In this document: in pieces, positions 54,891 through 64,000 of the stretch
How positions within the stretch are numbered: the first letter of the stretch is position 1
How the letters are laid out: every line of letters begins with the position of its first letter
Assembly (NCBI GenBank): GCA_037042185.1
Contig: JAXQJY010000020.1
Location: forward strand, 434,001-498,000
Length of the DNA stretch: 64,000 nt
Source of the DNA: Sordariomycetes sp. S80-01Y
Lineage: Eukaryota; Ascomycota; Sordariomycetes
Direction of reading: 5' to 3'
Notes under the pieces: generated by a model
What the model saw: only the letters and a program-made list of their open reading frames with translations
Database searches by the model: none
What the model was told of the DNA's origin: nothing
Program-made: the position numbers and the translations under genes

Positions 54891-56831
54891 TCAGTGTGGG
54901 GGGCGTCGGTCGTTCACGCCATTGCGGCGACGGGTGAGCTCCCAGAGGATCCTCTCATGCACCATCCGAAAGGCATCTAACGACTCTTGAGGCCAGAGAT
55001 TGGCCGCTTCCTCATCCGAGTTGGCATTGTAATCGTCCAGCGCCAAGCAAAACTCGGGATCGAAGCCGCGGGTGAGGGATTCCCAGTGACATTCGCGGAT
55101 GGTGAGCCAGTAGTCCCTCACGAGAAGGCTTGCTGGGAGGAATTGAACGAGTCTGCGTGCCCGAACGAGAGCCCAGGCTCGGTAGATCTCTTCAGAGCGA
55201 AATCTGTGGTCTGCGAGGGTGGTGTTGCCTTGCGAGTCGTGAGGATTGGTGCGGAAGATCCGAACGGCTCGATAACGATGGAACAGCTGAAACAGCTCGT
55301 ACATGTGATCTGCCATTCCCATTCCGGTGGCAAGGCTAAGTGTTCCGACGATCAACACCAAACTGAGGCTTTCCTCTTGGCCAGTCAAGGCTCCTCTAGG
55401 ACTCATGACGACCTGCATCAAGAGGTCGAATACTCGTCGATCGCCTCCGAGGCAGACGCTTCAGTGAACGTCAAACACGCCTCGCCAGTATGAGTACGGT
55501 CGCAAGAGGGATTCCGAGAGGTATATCATGTCGTTGCCGATTGTAAGCCCACGCAAGTGACTGCTAACGTGTCAATTTCATCTCGTGTCTGCATCGTGGG
55601 TAGGCCTGAAAACGTACCCTTCGAGGATTCGACGCGTCGGGCGACCGCCACCGGTAGGCATGTTTGCCTCCTAGTTAGGGATCAGAAAACTTGGTTCGCG
55701 CTCACGAAGTCAGGTACTTACATTACCGGGAATGCTGTAGAGCGTGTTGGCTTTGACAGGACCATCCAGAGAAACGTCGTTGACTACGCTACTGCCAGGA
55801 TTTCCCAATGGGTTGTTGCTCACCACCGGATCGATACCAAAGTTGACAGGGTCGGGGAACGGAGCGGGGTCAGCATACACGGTGGTGGTGCTCGGGGGGG
55901 CTTGTAGGGGTTGAGAAGAAGAGGATGAGAGTGCAGTGGTAGCAGTTCCTTGGGTAGGTGTAGATGCAGGAGATCCATGTGTTCCCGAGTCATCAAGGTT
56001 CGACGAAGAGTGAAGCGGATGCCTCTGGTTGTTGGTATTGGCCGATGCACTTTGATCAACCTCACCCGACGGCTCTGCCTGAGCGGCCGCGTCGAGGGTT
56101 CTTGGCGTGGTGGCCAAGCCACGGTCTGAAGCTTGAAAAAGACCATCGCTCTCCACGTCGTGAATGTATACCTCTGAAGGCGACAGCTCATCCGAAGGGA
56201 ATCCAACCTGGCCCGCAGCCCTGGCACCTGGAAGATCCACGGCGGTAGATCGAAGAGGGTTCACGCCAACGTGACGAGTGTGTCCGAGATGGGTTCTCTG
56301 CAGCATATCTGTCTGGGGCTCCTAGCCTCCAAAGGTGACACGACTGCCATCACCGTGTTGACGTGGGCCAGCGGTCTCGGTATAGAGACCGTTGCGATTA
56401 TGCGAAGAGCTAGACGGGGCCAACGAGCCAGGAGTACCTTGGCCCTGTGGAGCATAGTTTGTACTCGCCTCGGCCGGAGTCAATGTAACCATTTGTCGTC
56501 GAACAGTCCGGTCAACAAAAGCATCTTGGCTGAATGCAGAATCACCAACCAATTCTGCAATTTGAGGAGTGGCAGAGCTGTTTTCGCGATCAGTGGCGTA
56601 AGCTCCGACTCGAGTTTGAGCTGGGATGGAAGAATCATGCCCCGAAGCGACATTCAACGAGGGTATAGGAGCACGTGAGTCATTTGTGTGTGAGAGGCTC
56701 GAAGAGGCGACCGTCTCTGAGGCGTGAGGTCCAACGGGGATCTCTAAGACCTCTTGGGCTGCGGAACGCTTCTTGGGCTGCTGAGAAGTCTTGGGTCCGA
56801 AGAACCTCGACGCCTTTTCCTTGAATGGCAT
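54891..56831 (-). pseudogene. hypothetical gene with an in-frame TAG or an unusual 45-nt intron
   Basis: One reading frame runs from ATG 56831 (MPFKEKASRFFGP) to 55722 and is broken by a single TAG at 56322-56324; the sequence on both sides is Ser/Thr/Pro-rich. A 45-nt GTGATG..ACAG intron at 56309-56353 would remove it without a frame change, but it lacks a clear branch site. After 55722 there is a good intron (GTAAGT..CTAACTAG), a 53-nt exon (55618-55670), another intron and an exon from 55560 (HLRGLTIGNDMIYLSESLL). That exon ends at a TGA (55461) or splices on to the open frame 54891-55412, which is helical and hydrophobic in part. No family is recognised. The N-terminal half looks disordered. 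The gene may be intact with odd splicing, or decaying. Confidence 0.5.
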
Positions 56832-58416
56832 CTTGAAAAACTTGGTGCAGTGCAGACTGTTGCAGATAAATCGTTTTCTAGAAGTGGTCAACAGGGGCTT
56901 TATGTGAAATTCTAAATAGGGAAACGAACAGTGTGTGGATCTCTTGAGCGTTCAGAAGTATGTCCCTACCCGCTAGATGAACTAGCGATCGGCGAATGGG
57001 TACCTGATACAGGTCAGCCACGAGAAATCCGGGCAGTGCCGTCAGTGGAAAGGGGCACTAACTTCTCTTTGAGCTTCAATGGAAGTGTTGTACTCCTTCG
57101 AGATCTTCGAGTCTTCTATCAGACGCGCAAAGCGAAACGAAACGCCTGCAATATGATCAGTTGAGTACCAGAGGTTGGCACTGACGGGGATGGGGAAGTC
57201 TTACCTTGGATGGGCCTGGAAGAGGCTGTCTTGAAAAAGATCTGACGGCAAAGAAGCAAGCGAGAGCAGAGATGATAGAAGGCGGAGAAGCTGTTGTAGG
57301 TAGAAGGCTCTCGTAGTAAACAGCCTTCAGCAACCGAAATGATCCAGGGCGGTTGCAAGTGTCAAGATTCCGTAGAAAGGGGAAGCAACGGAAAAGGGGT
57401 GGAAAATATCCCCAGGGAAGGAGAAGGAAGAGGTAGATGAGGATGTAGAGGGGCTAGGCGGCGACGCGAAGCAAAGCAGTGGGAGCTTTGATGATGAAAG
57501 ACTTAGTATGAAGAGGTATGTCGAGGCAGAGTTTGAGTAGAACTTGGAAGATGGCTGCAAAATCAAATAGTAGTGGGCAGAGGTAGTGGGGCCGAGGGAA
57601 AGGAGGGCAGCTGGGACACATGACCACCTTGAGGGCCACCGTCCAGCCTACCTTAGTCGGGTACCACTATGAATGCAGGCAGGTCATCATGGGAGACTGG
57701 GTTCAAGTTTCAGAAATCAGACCAAAACAACCCTCACAAGTGATACCACCAAGTGGTTTCACTCCCTTGTTGTGAGGGCACAAGGCAACACGCTTCGCGC
57801 CCGGCACCGCTTCTTTATTGATGCCTGTCTATGGTGCTCTTAGCAATGCTTTGAACTGCGTAGTGACGGCGAGCTAATCCGGAGTGTGATTTCCGTGTCC
57901 AAATCTCGCTCTGGTAGGGCACTTAGGCAAAGCTGCCTGTTGGTACAATCCCGATCTTCCAGATCATCCCAATTCATCTCTTTGTAGAGTTCTTTCCAAT
58001 CTCCAGAGATGAAACCACAGTAGTGAAGGCTGTTTACTGACGTAGATCAGCGTGCTATGCCTTCAGCTGTTGGCAGACCTTGAGAAGCAGGCTTAGCTAT
58101 GCTTCCTTACTCTTATTGAAGTTCATGGAGGCCGTATGCTCTTGGAGTTGAGGTGTGCTTGGTCCGCCACTATTGCATTCAAACCCACTCCATGAGTTCC
58201 TCTTGTCACGTAGCTAGCGAGCATATCAACATGTTTTTGGGACTAAATTCTATGGATGAATTGGTCGGGGCTATTGCAAGCTCTGAAATACAGGTCGTGT
58301 TGGTGTATTGGTCATTTGGTGGTTTCTGTGTCGATCAGAGAAGCTGAGGCGCTGTTTGATCTTGGACACCACAGATGAGTTGATCTTGGAATCGGGAGCT
58401 GCCTCCATGTGAGAAA
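56832..58416. other. intergenic with a nested hairpin
   Basis: 1.6 kb with short frames only. A 48-bp nested inverted repeat lies at 57731-57778 (listed separately). Confidence 0.45.
57731..57778. repeat. 48-bp nested hairpin
   Basis: The outer arms CCCTCACAA (57731-57739) and TTGTGAGGG (57770-57778) are exact reverse complements. Inside, GTGATACCAC and GTGGTTTCAC pair with one mismatch around a CAA loop, leaving a 7-nt bulge. It may be a remnant of a small foldback element or a structured RNA; no flanking duplication was found. Confidence 0.7.
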
Positions 58417-58886
58417 TTAGTGATGTATCAACTTCTCCAAAAACGCGTGCCCAATGTCTTGGATAGGGATGCTCGCCAGACCTTGAGGCTTGGTCGATTC
58501 TTGGGCCTTCGGGGAGAGCTGGCACATCGAGATGCAGCTCGAAGAGCTCGAATCCGATGCATCGTGATGCTGTAGTCTTTCTTTTACCAATTTAGAGACT
58601 CTCAGAAGGTAGGAATAGATTTGAATAACGCTGTCGGGTTCTTTTGACAAACTCTTCCTCGTACGTCGGTGGCTTCGCCAGGTCCGTGCGACACGCGGAG
58701 ACAGGTTGCTGGATGGATGTCAGCAATATCTAGACAGACTTACTGTGGTGTATCTCTTTCTGCTTGTATGGCGTCGAGCGGTCGGTGATTCGACAGCGCG
58801 GAGGCGGGTACGTCGAGTCGCTGTCAACAAGTTATGTCTTGGATTCTCACGAGCCGAGCATGGCCTCCCCGTCTTGTTCCGACCAT
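58417..58886 (-). CDS. hypothetical protein, about 134 aa
   Basis: Tentative model complement(join(58417..58708,58744..58820,58851..58886)). The second intron has strong signals (GTAAGT, CTGAC, CCAG) and keeps the frame. The first would be only 30 nt, too short for normal fungal splicing, so exon 1 is doubtful; the open frame also extends upstream of ATG 58886. The protein is basic near the middle (ARTWRSHRRTRKS), then has VIQIYSYLLRVSKLVKERLQ, a Ser run and an IPIQDIGHAFLEKLI end. No family is recognised. Confidence 0.35.
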
Positions 58887-59546
58887 TTCGAGGATGTCGG
58901 CGGATATGGCACCGAGTGAAAGGCTCGGAGATTTCGACGAAGAAAGAGGTGCGAAAGACAGCGAGGACGTTTAGAAGACGGGTTTTGAGGATCCGTATGT
59001 TGGGTGGACCTTGAGTGGCAGTGGACCCAGGCGGTAGACGGTAAAGGGGTTCCGGGAGCCTCGTTGGCTCACAACACCCGCGGCCTCAGGCTCTGGACTC
59101 GTGACTCACTCCCCCTTCACCCCTTGACAATTGCTAGATTTCAAATCTCCATGAGCATGTTGTTTCTTTGAAGAGGTGCCGTCCATACATTTGCTCTGAG
59201 CAAGCATAATTGTAGGTCTGACAATAGCTTCGCCTCATCACGAACACCTTCACCCAAGGTTAACGGCTTCTGAAAGGGTGGTCACAAGTTATTCATGTGC
59301 TCGAGAGTACCGGAAAGAAGCTTCCCCAGTGTCAATGAGAGTTGTTCGTTCTCTTCTCTCCAGCCCACACATTGGCGCCTCGGGACGAAATTCGACGACA
59401 GGAAAAAGGATATGGTTTAGCTCGAACAAACAGCACCCAGCGATAAACAACGAGTATTTCGTCACACTTTATCTCTGGGGAATAGTCCCAAACTCTGTTT
59501 CAATACACATACATAGGTATCCCAACACCGCGTGCCGAGATTTGTG
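58887..59546. other. intergenic, no gene seen
   Basis: 660 bp upstream of the 134-aa model and at the 3' end of the nucleotidyltransferase-like gene. Nothing further was recognised. Confidence 0.4.
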
Positions 59547-60825
59547 CTATTCCTTCCAGCCCTGCGCCTCCTTCTTTGCGTGGTTGGTATCTAAATGCGT
59601 TTGGAACGCCTTCTCCCCGATTTCCGCCCCGTGCTGCTCAAGGAATTTTCGTACCTTGGCTTCGTCAAAGAAGCCCTCGGAATCCTTGAGGTCCAAAGGA
59701 CCCTGTACATACTGCTCGTCCCCTTCCAGTATCGCCCTCTTTAGGGCCCTGGTCGAGCAGCTCCGATACATGACATTGTGCTCATATTCGGCCGGCATCA
59801 TAACCAGTTTTATCATTGTGTTCCAGATCACCTCCTTCTGCCTCTCGATTAGAAACTCCCTACGGCGGCTGTTGTACTCTTCTTCGACGTTGAAGCGTGC
59901 CAGTGCCTCTTTCGTGATCTCCTCGCGCGACGTCTTGCGCTCCAGATACTTGCCGTCCTTGCGACACTGAGGGATGAACTCCTCCACCCACTTCCGAAAT
60001 ACAGGTCGCTGGTTCATTCTCTGTCGGTCGTTCGCCTTGAAGCTCCTCACGTCATGAAGCCCGTCTTCATCAGCTACTGTGAAGATACGGCCCTGAGCCA
60101 CGAATTCGAACAGACGCTCCAGGGTGCCAAACGGGCCGCTCCAGTAGGTGTTCGAATCAAGCCCAAGAAAGTCGAGAATCTCTTCAGGATCGGAGGTCAG
60201 GGCCACTCGAGCCCTCTTCTTGTTGTAGGCTTCTATTTCGGGAACTCGGATGTACATGGCTTCTTCATCCACGGTGAGACCATAGTTGCGAATGCTGGAG
60301 CCGATCATGTTCCAGATGTCGCCGTGGGCGTGCTTGAAGAGTGTCCAGCGGAGGGAATGTGCCGTCTTGCACACGCGGATGTCGAGTTGAATGTATAGGG
60401 TCTTGCCCTCGTCCTGTTTCTGTAAGCTTCGCTCACGAAGATACTGGAGTACTTACTCTGGGACCTGGTCGTTCAAAGGGCTCCTCAGGCACATCTTCAG
60501 GCCAAGCAATGGCCGCATGATACGACAGGTCACCTTCTGATTTCGCGTTTCCCGTTTCGGCGTCCAGTTGTTCTGGCTTCAGTAGCTCCAATAAAAGTTC
60601 GTACAAAGCCTTATCAAGATGCTTTTGACGTCCGATAGGGCCTTGCACGACGATGTCGATGTCGCCAAATGACTTCTTCTCAGGGGCTTCCAAGGGGCAG
60701 TCCACCAGAAGAAATTGTTTCTTCAGAAGGTCTACTATGCGGTTCTTTGTGACGTAGTAGACCATAGGCCCCATACGAGGGACTACAAGAGGCTGTGCGA
60801 CGTTATCAAAGTATTTGCCCCCCAT
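59547..60825 (-). CDS. conserved fungal protein with nucleotidyltransferase-like motif
   Basis: Predicted 413-aa protein, complement(join(59547..60419,60457..60825)), one 37-nt GTAAGT..ACAG intron in phase 0. Near the N-terminus KSFGDIDIVVQGP (Asp55 and Asp57) resembles the G-[D]-x-D strand of nucleotidyltransferase folds, although the usual GS pair in front is missing. DIRVCKTAHSLRWTLFKHAHGDIWNMIGSSIRNYGL follows in the middle. The second half is helical and charged (RKWVEEFIPQCRKDGKYLERK; EHGAEIGEKAF-like end). There are no TMs or signal peptide. Related proteins occur across ascomycetes without known function. The intron is shorter than its neighbours but both ends fit. The enzymatic call is a suggestion only. 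Confidence 0.7.
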
Positions 60826-61709
60826 GTTGGCGGCTTGTTGTGGGTGAGGCCGAAGGGTTTTGTCCTGCCATCCAACGGAACAATTTAGAATTTCTTGTGG
60901 TCTTGTCAGTGTCACCGTATAGTTTTGGCCCAATTGCAAGCTCATCGGCAAACATACGTAGTCTTCCGGCGGGAAAGATCTGCTTTCGAGGTGCTGTTTG
61001 GTTGACCGTGGGCACGCTGACTGCCGCTCGTCGTGATCTTCAGATGTTCGGGCTTCAGGACTGCTTCAGTTGTTGAATCAAAGTCAAAGACTCTTGAAAG
61101 AATTCCTCTCGTTGCTTTTTGAGAGTGGGGAAGGTGAAGTAGCTCGCAAGGAGGCTGTCACGGTAGCTCCCTCTTGGGCTGCAAACGAGGCAGTGAAGCG
61201 GGGTCGTTGTGATGATTGTTGAGTCAGACCGTCACTAGCGAGTCCCAAGCCGGCTTACAGCGCTTGACACCACAATGTCCCGAGAATTCCTACTTCGAGC
61301 ATTCACGTTGTGTCGGCACATTTGACGGAGTAGAAAGGTGCTTGGCAAGGTGTGAGTGGGGTCGCGCAAGAGTGTCAGTGTAGTGTCGGACCAGGGTCAC
61401 CCGATTTCCCGTGCTTGATCGGTGCCTACTCTCTGGCAATTGTCGAAGTTCCTTGAAGTGATGATTCAAAATAGTACCAAGGCTCTCCTGTTTCCCCTTC
61501 ATGTGATCTTAGAGGAGTCAGGGGGGAATTTTCGCCTGCCGGCATGTACAGAAGTAGAGCTCCTACTCTCGAGCCGGCATCACCCTTGATGAAGTGTGAG
61601 CTTGCAGAGTTAGCAGGTTGGTTTGGAGGAGCAATTGGGCAAGTTTGTAAAGTTCCATAAATTTCAAATTGTTCATTTCTTAACGTGTCTACACAATTCC
61701 GGTTGATTG
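60826..61709. other. intergenic, no gene seen
   Basis: 884 bp upstream of the nucleotidyltransferase-like gene. Short frames only. Confidence 0.45.
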
Positions 61710-62044
61710 CTAACCTGCTTTAGCTGCGTTGCTGTGTTGCCCTGCCCAGGTCCGGCCGAGATACCGTTTCCCTAGCGCCGTGTATTTCAAAAGTTCGTCA
61801 GCCAGGGCTGTGTTTTGCTTCTTATCTTTGCCGGGTGTTCTCGGAGCTCTGCAAAACGATATCAGGGCGGCTGCGATCTGTTGGATGGGAGCTTCGGAAG
61901 ATGGAAGTGTGTAGAGGTGCTGCAGTTTTCTGACGAATGTTAGTTCATCAAAGAGGCTAAAAGAGATGGAGCAGAGCTTCGAGCAAGACATACCTGGCTA
62001 TTACTGAAACTCTTCAAGTACTGGGAAATCTTCTTTATAGCCAT
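61710..62044 (-). CDS. small hypothetical protein, possible 3' part of a longer gene
   Basis: Tentative model starting at ATG 62044 (MAIKKISQYLKSFSNSQ). An intron with GTATGT donor and CTAAC branch site joins, in phase 0, an exon of about 70 codons with APIQQIAAALISFCRAPRTP and LADELLKYTALGKRYLGR. The frame stays open upstream of the ATG through SEYRLLY, where another intron could link it to the ABC-like fragment at 62.1-62.2 kb. No family is recognised for the part given here. It may be a decayed gene end. Confidence 0.35.
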
Positions 62045-62133
62045 ATACAACAGTCGGTATTCGCTTGTTCTGTCAGTGTCATCCCAGCATGGTGGCTCGT
62101 CCACGAAGCGAAGTCAGGAGAGAGGTTATTTCT

Positions 62134-62214
62134 TACCGTCCAAAATGTCCTCCGGAACCACCACTCAGCACAAGGATCTGATCGGCATGCGTAATTGTCG
62201 ACAGCCGGTGGCTG
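62134..62214 (-). pseudogene. fragment resembling the H-loop region of an ABC transporter
   Basis: One minus-strand frame reads LSHRLSTITHADQILVLSGG, which follows the HRLST..hAD.I.VL..G consensus after the Walker B/D-loop of ABCB-type transporters. The frame ends at CGG TAA, or at a GTAAGA donor. No Walker A, signature LSGGQ or Walker B is found upstream on this strand, so a complete domain is absent. A relic is likely; chance similarity over about 20 residues cannot be excluded. Confidence 0.45.
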
Positions 62215-62244
62215 AGCCTTGGTCAGCAGGTTGAAGAGTCGTAT

Positions 62245-64000
62245 CAGCGGCACATACCTTGTCGACTCTCTATCGATCCTACCGGCGACCACAGCGCGGT
62301 GCTCGTTACAATGCTGGCCCCCGCCCAGCTCTAAAGAAGAGACAAGGGTGAGGGCAGTGGTGGCTGAGTGACTTGTTGAGGGAGCCGACCACCGCCCCCA
62401 TGGGTTGTTGATGAAGTGAGCTGGGAGAGGGCAGAAGAAGAGATGTCGATGGCCCCGGCAGTGTTGGGCCCGGGGCCATAGATTTAGGGGTGTGGCAGTG
62501 GTTTGGTGTTTGGTGAAGAAGAAGAACCAGAGGAGGGAGCTCGAGTTCAGGCGGAAGGGTGGAGGGGTACCTTTAAGGGGCTTCTGCCGGCCCTGGAGCA
62601 CGTGAACACCTGACCAGCTTTGCTTGAGCCACTCGTAGCCTACCGTCCTTGCAGCACCTTCCCACTGTGCAGGAGCTTCGCTTCAACAACTTCAGCAAGA
62701 GAGCCTCCCTGACACTCTCAAAGCATCTTTCAACCCGTTCAACTCCTTCCTTTCGTTTCTTGTTTGACGGTCAGCTCCCGTCGGGCGTCCGGCAACCGTC
62801 CCACGCCATGGCAACCTCCCCCGCGATCACGGTTCTACACACGATCTTCCTCGACTACCCAAACAAGCTTGGAAGATTCCTCTGGGGGACTGTTATTTAC
62901 TGCAAGAACTATCTCTGGATGCCCCTTATCGCCACTCTCTGGCATTGGGAATGGAGCTCCCTTCAACCACGCTTCCCCCCGGAATACGGCGACGAGGAAA
63001 GAAACTGCGACGATGTGAGGCTGGTTCTCTCCGAGTTCTCAGGTCAGAAAGAGCCTTTCCTCAACTTCCACATACCTTGAGGACCCTCGTGCGTTGGCTC
63101 GCCTAGTTCTTGGGCACATCAGCCCCCAATAAGGTACCGCAGCTTGTACGTCAGCCGATGTCCTGCCTGAGGTGAGTCCAAGCGACACCACATTTTGGAC
63201 ATGCTGACCGCGAGATCAGAGTACCACATCTAACAGGGCTTCAGAGTTGCTGTATGTCCGCATGTGGTCTACTGACCAAGCGACCTTCGTCACGTCATTG
63301 CTCTCGCTCTTTTGCGAGGCTACTCAGCTTGGAATTTTGACCAGAGGGATTCGAGAAAAGGCTGAGCACACTTGAAGACGTTGGGGAGGGCAAACTCGGG
63401 AAGCAGCTCTACGCATCAGATCGAATACATGTTCACCCTCTCAAGTTATGAAGTGACCCTGACATTAATCTGCGACCTCTTCAAAGTCCATCGAAGGCTC
63501 TTCCCTGCTTTTCATACGCATCCGTCTTCACTGACTCACTGTTTCCAGGGCACTACACGCAACACACGGCAGCGGTGACCTCACATACTCCTACGGCTGT
63601 TAACTCCTAGGCTACGAAGAAACAGGTGCCTATGTTTGCTCAGTCTCATACTGCAACGAGCCCAACATCTTCATGTCCGGGTCCTGATAGTCTTGGGAGG
63701 CTTGGCTCCGCAACTACCAGCCTGCAACGTAATGTATTCAGTCCCATAGGCGGTTTCCTGGAAATCGCCGGTATGAAGCCAGGTCTCTTTGTGAAGGAGA
63801 ACCAGCTAGAGAGTCATTGGGATGAGCTTCACATCCCATTCTACAAACACGAGAGTCATTGGACTAGAAGCCGGACTCGGAACCATTGTCTTCAAGGTAC
63901 AATCGCTCAGCTGGAGCCTGAAAGCTCAGGATGTGGTCCATTTTTGGATCAAACAGTTCAAATTCAGCCGTTCTTGCCATTCACAGGCCACAAATATTGA
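62245..64000. other. gene-poor window end
   Basis: The last 1.75 kb have several short plus-strand frames. The best is 62808-63080 (MATSPAITVLHTIFLDYPNK.., 90 codons), which could be a first exon before a GTCAGA donor, and 63626-64000 runs to the window edge. Neither shows family resemblance. Confidence 0.35.

Overview
The window is nuclear DNA of a filamentous ascomycete (Pezizomycotina). A Sordariomycete with a plant-associated lifestyle fits best, but this is inferred from gene content, not from a marker gene. The evidence is short GT..AG introns of about 45-65 nt with CTAAC/CTGAC-like branch sites, fungal-specific regulators (C2H2 and Zn2Cys6 types), an Nst1-type protein, a fungal Rho2 GTPase, mitoribosomal mL40, a secreted GH127 arabinofuranosidase and a necrosis-inducing NLP effector. 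Most genes contain introns. Exon boundaries below were worked out by hand from splice sites and frame continuity, and they give whole-codon totals.

Layout. 0.5-6 kb: a secreted lipocalin-like protein and two membrane proteins of unknown function, all on the minus strand. 6.4-17.5 kb: a compact metabolic cluster with a C2H2 regulator (-), an SDR (+), an amidase (-), a zinc alcohol dehydrogenase (-), a NodB-fold hydrolase of the bacterial PgdA / cyclic-imidase type (+) and an AAAP amino-acid-type permease (+). I read this as a possible pathway for import and stepwise hydrolysis of a cyclic imide or amide, followed by redox steps. 18.9-20.7 kb: an RRM-like protein. 21.0-33.0 kb: a sugar-related block with GH127, an MFS sugar transporter, a Zn2Cys6 regulator, an SDR and a dihydroxyacetone-synthase-type transketolase. 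The regulator and SDR lie between two inverted, diverged copies of a roughly 240-bp repeat (25.9 and 30.1 kb), like a cassette with terminal inverted repeats.

33-60 kb is mostly conserved housekeeping and regulatory genes separated by long empty stretches: an unknown 360-aa protein, mL40, Rho2 (with a 6-nt micro-exon), Nst1, a type I membrane protein, an I78 protease inhibitor, Tma20/MCT-1, a dual-specificity phosphatase, the NLP, several hypothetical proteins and a nucleotidyltransferase-like protein. One hypothetical gene at 54.9-56.8 kb has an in-frame TAG in an otherwise open frame. 61-64 kb is gene-poor and holds a short fragment resembling the H-loop region of an ABC transporter.

I found no convincing tRNA, rRNA, intact transposase, reverse transcriptase or CRISPR array.
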